64,000 nt of DNA from JBDHHQ01 sp039586035 (lineage in GTDB: Bacteria > Gemmatimonadota > Gemmatimonadetes > Longimicrobiales > Gaopeijiaceae): contig JBDHLD010000001.1 in NCBI GenBank assembly GCA_039586035.1, forward strand, positions 62,001 to 126,000, read 5' to 3'. Position 1 is the stretch's first letter. Every line of letters begins with the position of its first letter. Positions 8,585 to 18,072 of the stretch are shown one piece after another. Below the pieces are notes generated by a model, which saw nothing but the letters and a program-made list of their open reading frames with translations, made no database searches and was not told the origin of the DNA. The position numbers and the translations under genes were made by a program.

Positions 8585-11419
8585 ATGCCGTTCCTCCGAC
8601 CGCCGACGCGCGCGTCGCGCCTGTCGCTGGGCCTCGCCGCCGGGCTTCTTCCTGCAGCGCTGTGGGCCCAGGCTGGCCCGCCAACTCCGACAGGTGAGCT
8701 CCCTCCAGACCCTGCGGTCCGGACGGGGACGCTGGACAGCGGGATCACGTACTTCGTGCGTGGCAATCAGAAGCCGGAGCAGCGGGCGGAGCTCTACCTG
8801 GTTCTCAACGCCGGCTCCGTCCTGGAGGACGAAGCTCAGCTCGGCCTGGCCCACTTCGTCGAGCACATGGCGTTCAACGGCACGGCCAACTTCGAGAAGC
8901 AGGAGCTGGTGGACTACCTGGAGTCCATCGGTATGCGCTTCGGACCCAACGTGAACGCCTTCACGAGCTTCGACGAGACGGTGTATACGCTCACCGTGCC
9001 CACCGACGACCCGGAGATCGTCGAGACGGCCATGCAGATTCTGGAGGACTGGGCCCACCAGGTCAGCTTCGATCCGGAGGAGGTGGACAAGGAGCGGGGG
9101 GTGGTGATCGAGGAGTGGCGCCGGGGGCGCGGCGCCAGAGCCCGTATGCTGGATGAGCAGCTGCCGATTCTGTTCCAGGGATCACGGTATGCGGAGCGGC
9201 TCCCGATCGGGTCAGTTGAGGTGCTCGAGAGCTTCGAGCACGAAACGCTGATCCGGTTCTATGAGGACTGGTATCGTCCCGACCTGATGGCCGTCGTGGC
9301 CGTGGGCGACTTCGACGTGGACTGGATGATGGGTCTCGTCGAGTCGCATTTCGGCACCCTGACGGGACCGGACGAGCCTCGGGCCAGGGTCATGCACGGA
9401 GTGCCCGGTCACGCGGAGACGCTCTTCGCCATCGCCACCGACGCCGAAGCCACCAACTCGCAGGTGGCGGTGCTGTGGAAGGGCCCCTCCCGGGACGAGG
9501 GGACGGTCGAGGCCTACCGTGCGAGCGTGGTCGAGCGCCTCTACAACGGCATGTTCAACGCCCGCCTCTTCGAGCTGGGCCAAGCGGCCGATCCCCCCTT
9601 CGCTTTCGCGGGGTCCGGCAACGGACGCTTCGTCCGCACGTCCGAGTTCTACCAGCTCTTCTCGCTCGTGAAGGAGGGTGGAATCCCGCGGGGGTTCGAG
9701 ACCCTGCTGGAGGAGGCCGAGCGGGTAGCACGCCACGGCTTCACCGAAAGCGAGCTCGAGCGGCAGAAGATCGAGCTCCTGCGGGGAATCGAGCGCGCCT
9801 ACGCCGACCGGGAGACACGGGAGTCAAGCTCCTTCGCTGCCGAATATCAGCGGGCGTTTCTGACGGACGAGCCGTTCCCCGGCATCGAGGTGGAGTATGC
9901 GCTGCACCAGGAGCTCGTGCCGGGGATTACCCTCGAAGAGGTCAACGCGCTGGCCGGTGTGTGGCTGGTCGACGGGGATCGCGTGGTCCTGACCAATTCG
10001 CCGGAGAAGCCGGGACTGGCCACGCCCACCGAGGCGGAGCTGGCGGCGATCATCACCGCCGTCCAGGACGCGGAGATCGGGCCCTACGAAGACGTCGCCA
10101 CCGATGCGCCCCTCGTGGCGGAGGCGCCGTCCGGCGGCGCCGTAGCGGCGGAAGAGGTGTTCGAGGCGCTGGACGTCACGTTCTGGGAGCTCACCAACGG
10201 CGCGAGGGTGTACCTCAAGCCGACCGACTTCGAGGACGACCAGATCATCCTCCAGGCCTACAGCCCGGGCGGGCACTCCCTGGCGTCGGACGACGTGTTC
10301 CCGTCCGCCTCGCAGGCCTCGGTTCTGGTGAGCCAAGGAGGCGTCGGTGCGTTCGACATCGTCTCGCTGGGCAAGAAGCTGGCAGGGAAGGCTGCGGAGG
10401 TTCGACCGACCATCGGCACGTTGACGGAGGGCATGACCGGAAGCGCCTCGCCGAAGGACGTGGAGACCATGTTCGAGCTGGCGTACCTGTATTTCACGCA
10501 GCCGCGCAAGGACGACAACGCCTTCAGGTCGTTCCAGACGCGCATGCAGGCCTTCCTGGCAAACCGGACCGCCAGCCCCGAAGCGGCCTTCGTGGATACG
10601 CTCACGGTGACCTTGTCCCAGGACCATTTCAGGGCGCAGCCGCCGTCCGTAGAGATGCTGGACGACATCGATCTGGACGTGGGCTACGACTTCTACCTCG
10701 ACCGATTCGCGGACGCCAGTGACTTCACCTTCGTCCTCGTGGGCGCATTCGACGTGGACGAGATCCGCCCGCTGGTAGAGACCTACCTGGGGGGCTTGCC
10801 CGACATCGACCGGGAAGAGTCCTGGAGGGACGTGGGGATCGAGGCGCCCTCGGGCGTGATCGAGAAGGTCGTGCGACGTGGGGTCGAGCCCAAGAGCCAG
10901 ACTCGGATCGTGTTCACCGGGCCCGAAGCCTGGACACCCGAGCGCTCGGCGGCCCTGGGCGCGCTGGGCGACGTGCTCAGCATCAAGCTACGCGAGCGAC
11001 TCCGGGAAGACCTCGGTGGCACGTACACCGTCTCGGCCAGAGGCGGCCTCCTCCGTCAGCCCCGGGAGGAATACCAGTTCTCGGTGAGCTTCGGCGCCGA
11101 CCCCGATCGCCTCGAAGACCTGGTGGCGGCGGCGTGGGAGGAGATCGAGCGCATCCAGGCCGAGGGTCCCACCGCAGAGGACATCGAGAAAGTCCGTGAG
11201 ACCCAGCGGCGGTCGAAGGAGACGAGTCTCGAGCGCAACGGCTGGTGGGCGGGACGCATCATGAGAGCCGACCGCTACGGCGACGACCTCGTGGACATCC
11301 CCAGCTTCGAGCTGATCGACGGCATCACCGGCGAGATGGTGCAAGAGGCGGCGCAGCGCTACCTGCGTCGGGACAGCTACGTGCGCGTGTCCCTGTACCC
11401 GGCCGAGCCGATTCCATAG
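8585..11419 (+). CDS. M16-family zinc metallopeptidase (pitrilysin/insulinase type, duplicated)
   Basis: A 944-residue secreted peptidase with signal peptide (LSLGLAAGLLPAALWAQ). The N-terminal M16 domain has the inverted zinc motif HFVEH (His90, Glu93, His94) within LGLAHFVEHMAFNGT. The third ligand is probably in the VVIEEWRRGRGA region about 80 residues later. The second half (from about residue 500) repeats the fold but lacks HxxEH (SPGGHSLASDD region), as is usual for the non-catalytic half of M16B proteins fused in one chain. It cleaves peptides in the periplasm. The ATG at 8585 follows GGAG by seven bases. The CTP-transferase gene follows after 66 bases on the same strand and may be co-transcribed. 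Confidence 0.9.
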   Translation: MPFLRPPTRASRLSLGLAAGLLPAALWAQAGPPTPTGELPPDPAVRTGTLDSGITYFVRGNQKPEQRAELYLVLNAGSVLEDEAQLGLAHFVEHMAFNGTANFEKQELVDYLESIGMRFGPNVNAFTSFDETVYTLTVPTDDPEIVETAMQILEDWAHQVSFDPEEVDKERGVVIEEWRRGRGARARMLDEQLPILFQGSRYAERLPIGSVEVLESFEHETLIRFYEDWYRPDLMAVVAVGDFDVDWMMGLVESHFGTLTGPDEPRARVMHGVPGHAETLFAIATDAEATNSQVAVLWKGPSRDEGTVEAYRASVVERLYNGMFNARLFELGQAADPPFAFAGSGNGRFVRTSEFYQLFSLVKEGGIPRGFETLLEEAERVARHGFTESELERQKIELLRGIERAYADRETRESSSFAAEYQRAFLTDEPFPGIEVEYALHQELVPGITLEEVNALAGVWLVDGDRVVLTNSPEKPGLATPTEAELAAIITAVQDAEIGPYEDVATDAPLVAEAPSGGAVAAEEVFEALDVTFWELTNGARVYLKPTDFEDDQIILQAYSPGGHSLASDDVFPSASQASVLVSQGGVGAFDIVSLGKKLAGKAAEVRPTIGTLTEGMTGSASPKDVETMFELAYLYFTQPRKDDNAFRSFQTRMQAFLANRTASPEAAFVDTLTVTLSQDHFRAQPPSVEMLDDIDLDVGYDFYLDRFADASDFTFVLVGAFDVDEIRPLVETYLGGLPDIDREESWRDVGIEAPSGVIEKVVRRGVEPKSQTRIVFTGPEAWTPERSAALGALGDVLSIKLRERLREDLGGTYTVSARGGLLRQPREEYQFSVSFGADPDRLEDLVAAAWEEIERIQAEGPTAEDIEKVRETQRRSKETSLERNGWWAGRIMRADRYGDDLVDIPSFELIDGITGEMVQEAAQRYLRRDSYVRVSLYPAEPIP

Positions 11420-11485
11420 CGAGCGAATCGCACCTGAGCCGGCTTCATCGTGACGGCGCAGCCACCACGCCAGGAGAGCGAGGCC

Positions 11486-12127
11486 ATGGAAGCGGAGGCG
11501 ACACCCGTCGGCGGCCACGACGCCGAGCTCGAGCGCCTGGTCGGTAACACCGAGGGTCTCCAGCCGTGGCGGCGGCTGTTCCACGCTGCGAACGGCAGCG
11601 GCGTCGTCGCCGTCCTGGAACTGGGCATCGTGGGTCGGGAAGTGATGATCCTGCTCCTGGGCGTGGCTCTGCTGGCAGCGCTGACGCTGGACGTCGTGCG
11701 GCTTCGCGTGCCCTCCGTACAGCGCGTCTTCTTCCGCTCGTTCTCGGCGCTCGCGTCGCCCCGGGAGGCCAGGGGGATCGCGTCGTCGACGTGGTACGCG
11801 GCCGGCATCCTGCTGGCCCTGTTGCTCTTCCCGCAGCGTATCGCCGAAGCCAGCATTCTCGTGTTGGCGCTGGGCGATCCGGCGGCCAGCTACGTCGGGC
11901 GTCGCTGGGGCCGCATCAGAATCGGCGACGGGAGCGTGAGGGGGACCGCCGCGTTCTTCGTGGTGACGCTCGTCGTGATGTTGTTCTTCTTCCCGCCGCT
12001 TCACGCGGTGCTCGCGACCGCTCTGGCAACGGTGGTGGAACGCATGCCCTGGGGCCTCGACGACAACATCACCTTGCCGCTGGGAACGGGGGTCGTCCTG
12101 CTCCTGCTTGGCCGCCTGATGGGCTGA
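11486..12127 (+). CDS. Dolichol kinase / phosphatidate cytidylyltransferase-like membrane protein
   Basis: A 213-residue integral membrane protein with about six hydrophobic helices. The signature LGDPAASYVGRRWGRIRIG (residues about 140-158) is the CTP-binding motif of the SEC59/DGK1/VTE5 group, which phosphorylates lipid alcohols such as dolichol, diacylglycerol or phytol with CTP. The helix pair with GSVRGTAAFFVVTLVVMLFF also matches the family. The ATG at 11486 is preferred over GTG at 11450: AGGAGAGCGAGG stands directly before it, while the GTG lacks any ribosome site. Substrate is unknown; a polyprenol or isoprenoid alcohol is an inference. Confidence 0.78.
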   Translation: MEAEATPVGGHDAELERLVGNTEGLQPWRRLFHAANGSGVVAVLELGIVGREVMILLLGVALLAALTLDVVRLRVPSVQRVFFRSFSALASPREARGIASSTWYAAGILLALLLFPQRIAEASILVLALGDPAASYVGRRWGRIRIGDGSVRGTAAFFVVTLVVMLFFFPPLHAVLATALATVVERMPWGLDDNITLPLGTGVVLLLLGRLMG

Positions 12128-12176
12128 GCGCGGCCGTCTCGCCACCTCCTGCCCGGATCGACCCTTCGAGAAACGA

Positions 12177-12199
12177 GGCCCCGCCGGAATGGCGGGGCC
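12177..12199. terminator. Terminator hairpin between convergent genes
   Basis: A perfect 9-bp stem: GGCCCCGCC at 12177-12185 and its complement at 12191-12199, five-base loop. It lies between the stops of the CTP-transferase (+) and S46 peptidase (-) genes. On the minus strand TCGTTTCTC follows, a weak T-rich tail. Confidence 0.6.
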
Positions 12200-12249
12200 C
12201 CGCTGATCGTCTTCCAGCGTGCGGGCCGAGCCGGGCGCCCGGGTCCGAT

Positions 12250-14457
12250 CTACCGCATGGCGTCCGCTTCCGCCTCCGTCGGGACGAGCTGTCCGGACGT
12301 GAGCTCCACGACGAGCCGGTCGGCGTCGTATACGTGATCGAGCGCGGCCAGAATGCCGCGGGCATCCACCGAGACCGATCGATTACCGTGCTCGGGCAGG
12401 TAGATGTAGTCGCCCGGTAGGCTCTCGATGTTGCCGTCGAAGACGAGGCCCACGACCCGCAGGTCCCGGTCAAGAACGGGAGATCCGGAGTTGCCGCCGA
12501 TGATGTCCGCCGTGGCGACGAAGTTGATCGGCGTGGAGAGATCGAGGGTGGCCGGTGGGTCGAGCCACCGCTCCGGCAGCGCCCACTCCCCGGCGTCGCC
12601 ATGGGAGTAATGGCGGTCGTAGAGCCCATAGAACGTGGTGTGGATGGGGGCCTGGGTGCCGTTGTAGTCGTAGCCGGTCACGACGCCGTCGGCGATCCGC
12701 AGCGAGAAGGTGGCGTCGGGCGGAACGTCCGTGCCGTAGACCTCGAAGTGGGCCCGCCCGAGAGCTGCGGCGATCTCCTCCTCCTCAGGCCCTGTCTGGG
12801 CCAACACGGTCTGGAAGGCACCGAACGGCCGCAGGAAGCCGGAGAAGAACTCCAGCGCGGGATCGGCCATCGACAGCATCCCATTCTCCAGCGCGGCCAC
12901 GGCACCGGCCGAGTCGGAAAGCACCGAGCTCTGATGGACGACGGCTGCCAGTCCCTCGGGCGTGCGTCCCGCCAGCATCTCCTGTAGGAAAGGGGCGTCC
13001 TCCCCGTACCCGAGCTGCAGATCCTCGATTCGAGCGCGGATGAGGGCCTCGTCCAGCTCCGGCGGCAGCTGTTCCACGGCCAGGAACTCGTCCTTTACCT
13101 CTTCCAGCGCCTCGTCAGGCACCCGACCCTGCATCTGGAGGTATTGGAAGCCATACAGGGCGCGGCGCAGCGTGGCGGAGGCGTATTTGGGTGCCGTCAT
13201 CCCGAGGAAAGCGAAGTAGCCGCCGGCTTCAGGGCGCTTCTGGTCCTGGAGCTCGGCCATTCGCTGGATCCGCCCACCGTATTCGGTGGCCAGCTCGGGA
13301 CTGGCGTCGATGGCTTCCTGAAAGCGCCGCTCCGCATCCGCCCTCCGGGCGATGATCGCCGGGTCGCTCAAGCCTTTGAGGATGCCGCCGTACGCCTTCT
13401 CGGAGTTGCGGAGGCTGAATGCCTCGTTCCGCAGGTCCAGGGACTCGGCCACCTCGGGGTGTGCCGCGGTGAACTCCTCCAGGAGCTCGGCCCGACTCCT
13501 GACGAAGGCCAACACTCCCGCGTCGGCCGCGTCTCGACGGAACTCCAGCTCGGCCACGGTCTGCAGGCGACTGGTGGAGCCGGGGTTTCCGATGATGAAG
13601 ATCGGCTCACCCTCGACCACGCCGTCCTGATCCCACTCGAAGTACGTGTCGGTCTGAAGCGGCTCGCCGTTCTCGTAGATGCGGAAGAACGACATGTCCA
13701 GGTTGTAGCGTGGGAACGTGAAGTTGTCCGGATCTCCGCCGAAGAAGCCGATCTGAAGCTCGGGCGCCATGACCAGCTTCACCTCGTCGTACTGTCGGAA
13801 GACGTAGGCCGAGTACCGAGCGCCGTTCCACAGCGAGATCATCTCGACGTCGACACCGGCGTCTTCGCCGCCCCGTTCCTCACGGATGCGCGCGGCGATC
13901 TCCTCGGTGATCTCCTCCCGCCGGGCGGAACGCGCCTGATTGTCCTCGATCCCCTCCAGGGCGGCGTAGACCTCGTCGGTCACGTCGACGATGTCGACGA
14001 GCTGGTCGGCGGTGAAGTCCTCGACGGGGCGCTCCTCGTCCAGGGACGCCGCGTAGAAACCGTGGTCCAGCAGCGACTCGCCCTCGCGGCTCACCTGGGA
14101 CACGAACTCCCGGGCGCAGTGATGGTTGGTCATGACGAGACCGTTGGGCGAAACCAGCGACGCGGAGCAGCTGGGGATGCGGAGGGCGGCCATGCGCGCC
14201 TTGGTCCACCACGCCTCGTCCGGTGCGAGGTCGTAGGCCTCTTGAAAATGCGAGGTGGGCGGATACTCGAATGTCCACATCTTGCCGTTGTCGAACGGAC
14301 CGGCCTCGACCGCTGGCATCTCGGCTTCGTGGACCTCGGCGGTCCCCGCGTTCGGAATCTGGGCCAGGGTCACCGTCGGTACCGCGAGCAGGGCCAGCAA
14401 GGCCCCGCCGACGGCGCTGGGACGTCGGCCCGGCCGACGGGAGAAGAACAGGCTCAT
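12250..14457 (-). CDS. S46-family dipeptidyl-peptidase (DPP7-like)
   Basis: A 735-residue secreted serine peptidase with signal peptide ending VTLAQ. The catalytic His is in TNHHC (about residue 112). The catalytic Ser is in GGNSGSP (about residue 657). The Asp is probably in the DNFTFPRYNLD segment. It removes dipeptides from the N terminus of periplasmic oligopeptides. In the specificity strand VVGLVFDGN, the position that is Arg in DPP11 (acidic P1) is Gly, so a DPP7-type preference for hydrophobic P1 residues is inferred. Length and the C-terminal GDYIYLPEHGNRSVSVDARGI-type ending fit the family. The gene is monocistronic and convergent with the CTP-transferase gene. Confidence 0.93.
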   Translation of the reverse strand: MSLFFSRRPGRRPSAVGGALLALLAVPTVTLAQIPNAGTAEVHEAEMPAVEAGPFDNGKMWTFEYPPTSHFQEAYDLAPDEAWWTKARMAALRIPSCSASLVSPNGLVMTNHHCAREFVSQVSREGESLLDHGFYAASLDEERPVEDFTADQLVDIVDVTDEVYAALEGIEDNQARSARREEITEEIAARIREERGGEDAGVDVEMISLWNGARYSAYVFRQYDEVKLVMAPELQIGFFGGDPDNFTFPRYNLDMSFFRIYENGEPLQTDTYFEWDQDGVVEGEPIFIIGNPGSTSRLQTVAELEFRRDAADAGVLAFVRSRAELLEEFTAAHPEVAESLDLRNEAFSLRNSEKAYGGILKGLSDPAIIARRADAERRFQEAIDASPELATEYGGRIQRMAELQDQKRPEAGGYFAFLGMTAPKYASATLRRALYGFQYLQMQGRVPDEALEEVKDEFLAVEQLPPELDEALIRARIEDLQLGYGEDAPFLQEMLAGRTPEGLAAVVHQSSVLSDSAGAVAALENGMLSMADPALEFFSGFLRPFGAFQTVLAQTGPEEEEIAAALGRAHFEVYGTDVPPDATFSLRIADGVVTGYDYNGTQAPIHTTFYGLYDRHYSHGDAGEWALPERWLDPPATLDLSTPINFVATADIIGGNSGSPVLDRDLRVVGLVFDGNIESLPGDYIYLPEHGNRSVSVDARGILAALDHVYDADRLVVELTSGQLVPTEAEADAMR

Positions 14458-14577
14458 GGAACGCCTTTCGAGTCGTGGATCTCTCGGATAGGGAACGCGA
14501 AAAGATAACAGCGCACAACCGCGCTCGCCGACACGAGGACGTGCGGCTGTGCACCGATCAGGGGCGTGCAGGGCGGG

Positions 14578-14757
14578 CTACCGTTTTCCGCGGAGCTTCT
14601 TCAAGAGGTCGCGGGGATCGGGTCCGGTCGAGCATCCCGGATCCGCGGGCTTCACGGGCTCCGGCGGAAACGGGAGCTTCGGCGAGCACGGTGGTTTCGG
14701 AAACCGAATGGGTCGGCGACGGTCCCGCGGGGCGCGGCTTCGGCCACTCTTGGCCAT
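14578..14757 (-). CDS. Small proline-rich basic protein, uncharacterised
   Basis: A 59-residue ORF starting MAKSGRSRAP and ending LLKKLRGKR. It is very rich in Pro, Arg and Lys, with the two cysteines in KPPCSPK and PGCSTG. No family is recognised. Support for it being real comes from AAGGAGG seven bases before the ATG at 14757, third-position GC bias along the frame, and position in an otherwise empty 540-base gap upstream of the S46 gene on the same strand. It has no signal peptide or membrane segment and is probably disordered. A nucleic-acid-binding or ribosome-associated role is only a guess from charge. Confidence 0.5.
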   Translation of the reverse strand: MAKSGRSRAPRDRRRPIRFPKPPCSPKLPFPPEPVKPADPGCSTGPDPRDLLKKLRGKR

Positions 14758-14997
14758 CGAGCATCCTCCTTCGACTGCGGTCTCCTGTACCCTACGAGAC
14801 ACGATACCCCGAAGTGTCGCCGCCGTGCGGGGCTCGCTCTCGACTCGGGTCCTTTACGGTCGGGGATCGGGCTACCCCGTTCGCGCGGCGCCCGCCCGGT
14901 CTGCGGTTGGCAACACACGCGATCCCTTTTCGGTTATTGGTGTAGAACCCGCGTTCGTAGATCCCGCCAAGGGAGTGGACTGCCCAAGGGAAGGCAC

Positions 14998-15987
14998 ATG
15001 GAAACCATCAAGATCCCTAACACCGCCACGTACTCTCCTGTCTCATTGATGGACCTCGCAGTGGCGGCGCCGCTGGCAACGCGGCTGCTGCTCGGCGCCA
15101 CCGTGCCTGGACGCATGATCCAGGTGGCCGCCCTGGGGATGTACGCCGGTAGCGCGCTGGCGGACTGGATCGAACGGGCCGGCGCCCGGCAGATCGACTT
15201 CCTGGCAGAGTTCGGCGCCGACGTGAAGGACCTCCAGAGCATGCCCGAGGACGAGCGTCGCAGCGAGGCCGCTGCCCTGGCTGGACGGTTGAACGACCGG
15301 TACGTGCCCCTGGAGATGTCCCGGGAAGAGATGGCGATAGAAGCGGACCGGCACCTCACGGGGTTCATGGCCGCGATCACCGACCAGCGCATCGAGACGA
15401 GCACCGAGATCCGGAGCTTCACCCTGGCCAAGCTGGTATTCCCCTTCGCCCTGGGCACGTGCGACGTGATCTCAGGAGACGTGGCGATCCTTCAGGACGC
15501 CGGTCTCTTCGAGCCACACGTCATCGCCCACGAGTTCTGCCACCGGAAGGGCTATCTCAAGGAGCTACACGCGCAGGCGTTGGCCTACATGGCGTTGGCC
15601 GGCTCCGGGGAGCCAGCATTCGAGCAATCGGCGAACATGGAGCGGCTGCACCGGAGCCTCCGGGTACTGTCGGGGGACAGTGCCGAGCGGTACCACGAGC
15701 TGGTGGACGAGGTGCAGCTCCGTCCGGAGCTGGCCAAGGAGTTCCACGCCCTCTGGCCCGTTTCGTCACCCATGAACAAGTCGGTGAGCACGTTCATGAA
15801 GAAGCTCATGGACGAGCGCATGAAGCTCACCGGACAGAACGGCCTCTCGGACTACGATCTGGGCTTCACCAACTTCCTCTACTCGTTCGAGCGCGGCGCC
15901 TCGGGTCGTCAGCGGCCCGGCTACTGGGTTCCCAGCGAGCGAGCGGGCGCGACGGAAGCCGACCCGGCAGGGATGGCACAGGCCTGA
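14998..15987 (+). CDS. Putative membrane-anchored metallopeptidase, DUF3810-like
   Basis: A 329-residue protein. Two hydrophobic segments lie near the N terminus (about residues 16-35 and 40-57). A soluble domain follows with VIAHEFCHRKGYLKELHAQALAYMAL: HEFCH at residues 178-182 and a downstream Glu at 189. That is the HExxH-GxxxE pattern of gluzincin-like proteins such as DUF3810. The match to DUF3810 is by pattern and I hold it loosely. ATG at 14998 follows AAGGGAAGG by a few bases. The open frame continues upstream but without a better start. Substrate is unknown. Confidence 0.6.
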   Translation: METIKIPNTATYSPVSLMDLAVAAPLATRLLLGATVPGRMIQVAALGMYAGSALADWIERAGARQIDFLAEFGADVKDLQSMPEDERRSEAAALAGRLNDRYVPLEMSREEMAIEADRHLTGFMAAITDQRIETSTEIRSFTLAKLVFPFALGTCDVISGDVAILQDAGLFEPHVIAHEFCHRKGYLKELHAQALAYMALAGSGEPAFEQSANMERLHRSLRVLSGDSAERYHELVDEVQLRPELAKEFHALWPVSSPMNKSVSTFMKKLMDERMKLTGQNGLSDYDLGFTNFLYSFERGASGRQRPGYWVPSERAGATEADPAGMAQA

Positions 15988-16106
15988 CGTACGGGTTCTT
16001 TGCTGCCGAGGCGACGAGAGGAATGGGGGAGTGGGGCCAGCGACGGCGGGGACGCCGTCTGCCGCGGGAATCACGCAAACATGACGGAGACAGAGACGAC
16101 GTGGGC

Positions 16107-17978
16107 ATGATGGAACGTGGAAAGAGGATCTCGCGTAGCGCATCGCTCTTTGCGGTGCTGGTCGGCCTGTCCGCACCGGCGGTGCGACTGGACGCGCAGG
16201 CGGGCAACGGCGGGGACGGAGGAGCCCCACCGGATTCGACGACGCTGCACGAGGAGGCCAAGCACGAGCAGGCCCGCTTCGAAAGCTACCGGGAGGCGAG
16301 GATACCCCCGAGCTACAACATGGAAGTCCACCAGTGCGACGAGTTGGTGGGGCGCCTGTGCTTCCGTCATGAGGACGGCTACACGCCGATGCCGGAAGAG
16401 CCGTTCGAGGTGACCATGGCGCGGACGGAGCTCATCCGCACGCTCAACGGCATCGGCTCGTCGATCCCCGGCGACAACTGGTTGCTGGGGCAGCGCGTGT
16501 TCTACATGGGCGAGGCCGGCCGCTGGTCGCAGGCCGAGGTGCTGGCCAATCGCTGCAACGGCGCCGACCCGTGGTGGTGCAAGTCCCTCGTCGGTCTGAC
16601 GCTCCACGCCCGCGGTGCGTTCGTCGAGGCGGAACGCGTGTTCGAAGAGGCGATGGCCGAGATGCCGGCCGACAGGCTCGAGTGGTGGCGGACGCCGGGG
16701 TACCTCCTGGACGGTGACGGCCGTGAGCTGTACGAGGCGTCGTCCGCCGAGGAGTGGGTCGCTCTGCACGAGCGGCTCTGGCTATTCTCCGATCCCCTGT
16801 ACCTGGTGGAAGGGAACGACCGCAAGAGCGCGGATTACGCCCGGCGAACGTTGGCCATCATCAAGTCCGAAGCTGCCAACCCGTTCGGCATGGAGTGGGA
16901 GGAGGACCTGACCCAGCTCACGCTCCGGTACGGTCCGGAGGTGGCGTGGGAGCGCCAGCGTCCGCCGCCGCGCATGGGGCTCAAGGCCACCGACGATCGC
17001 TACATCGTGGGGCGCCACGAGCCCGGCGGCATCGACTACGTTCCGCCGGGGCAGGTCCTCGCGAGCCCCTCCGAAGCGCCCGAGGGACTCTGGCGAATCG
17101 AGGCCGAGAAGCCGAGATCCGCGCACAGGGCGCCGTACGCGCCGGACATGGCCGCGTTCGAGGCCCAGACGGCCCGCTTCCGTCGGGGCGATTCCCTGTT
17201 GGTCGTGGCCGCGTTCCAGCCGGCGTCCGCCGCTCCGAGTCGGGCGACCGTCCGTGAGGCGAGCCAGCCGTCGCCCCAGCAGCCCTTCGGCGGCCCGGAC
17301 CCCTTCGGGCCGGGTTCGGCGGTGTCACGCATGGACGCCGGCGATCCCACGTCCGGTGAGGTGAAGTCCGGGCTGTTCCTCGTCTCCGCCGAAGACGGCA
17401 CGATCCATGATACCCGAGGGGAGAGCGCCTTCGGGGTGCTGACCCATCGGGCGCCTCCCGGGCAGTACCTCCTGAGCATCGAGGCCCACAACGAGGCCGC
17501 CGGCTTCGCTTGGAGAAACCGTCACGGTGTAGGGCAGAACGCGCTTCCGCTCGGGCTCGCGGCGGTCTCGGACATCTTGCTGCTGCAGCCCGACGGTGAG
17601 CTGCCCAATTCGCTCGACGAGGCCATTCCCCACGCGAAGCGGGGCGTGCGCGTCGGACCGGGCGAGCCGATTCGACTCGCTTGGGAGGTCTACGGCCTCG
17701 GCCTCGGTGAGGTGGCCACCGTGGCCATCGGCTTCGATCAGGGCGCACCGAGCATCCTGCGGATCGCCGGCCAGTTCCTGGGGCTGCTGGAGCCCGATGG
17801 CGAGCCGGTCCTGATGAGCTGGGAGGACGCGGGACCGGATGCTCTGGGCACGGTCTTCCGCTCCGTCGATCTCCAGCTGCCGGACCTGGAGCCGGGAGAG
17901 TATACGATCTACGTGGAAGTCCAACTCCAGGGCCGCGAGGCCATGGTGAGCAACCGACGGCTGTACATCGAGGGTTGA
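16107..17978 (+). CDS. Secreted protein with GWxTD-like region, uncharacterised
   Basis: A 623-residue protein with a signal peptide (SASLFAVLVGLSAPAVRLDAQ). Residues about 100-200 resemble degenerate TPR helices (GQRVFYMGEAGRWSQAEVLA, GLTLHARGAFVEAERVFEEA). A segment then has the order seen in GWxTD-domain proteins: FSDPLYLVEGNDRKSADYARR, followed by TQLTLRYGPEVAWERQ. The last 250 residues are beta-rich. GWxTD proteins are frequent in Gemmatimonadota and Acidobacteria and have no established function. ATG at 16107 is taken as start, with a second ATG directly after. The ribosome site is weak, and GTG at 16101 is an alternative. Confidence 0.7.
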   Translation: MMERGKRISRSASLFAVLVGLSAPAVRLDAQAGNGGDGGAPPDSTTLHEEAKHEQARFESYREARIPPSYNMEVHQCDELVGRLCFRHEDGYTPMPEEPFEVTMARTELIRTLNGIGSSIPGDNWLLGQRVFYMGEAGRWSQAEVLANRCNGADPWWCKSLVGLTLHARGAFVEAERVFEEAMAEMPADRLEWWRTPGYLLDGDGRELYEASSAEEWVALHERLWLFSDPLYLVEGNDRKSADYARRTLAIIKSEAANPFGMEWEEDLTQLTLRYGPEVAWERQRPPPRMGLKATDDRYIVGRHEPGGIDYVPPGQVLASPSEAPEGLWRIEAEKPRSAHRAPYAPDMAAFEAQTARFRRGDSLLVVAAFQPASAAPSRATVREASQPSPQQPFGGPDPFGPGSAVSRMDAGDPTSGEVKSGLFLVSAEDGTIHDTRGESAFGVLTHRAPPGQYLLSIEAHNEAAGFAWRNRHGVGQNALPLGLAAVSDILLLQPDGELPNSLDEAIPHAKRGVRVGPGEPIRLAWEVYGLGLGEVATVAIGFDQGAPSILRIAGQFLGLLEPDGEPVLMSWEDAGPDALGTVFRSVDLQLPDLEPGEYTIYVEVQLQGREAMVSNRRLYIEG

Positions 17979-18072
17979 TACAGACAGACGATCCCCAGGT
18001 GCGTGAGGCCTCGACGCCGTGGATCGGCGCCGGGACTTTCGCACGCTCACACGCAGACGCACGTTGCCGGTC

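Noticed and set aside
16081..16110. Nine-codon ORF (MTETETTWA) ending at the start of the 623-residue gene
   Set aside because: Could be a leader peptide, but it has no ribosome site and no attenuator-like structure follows.
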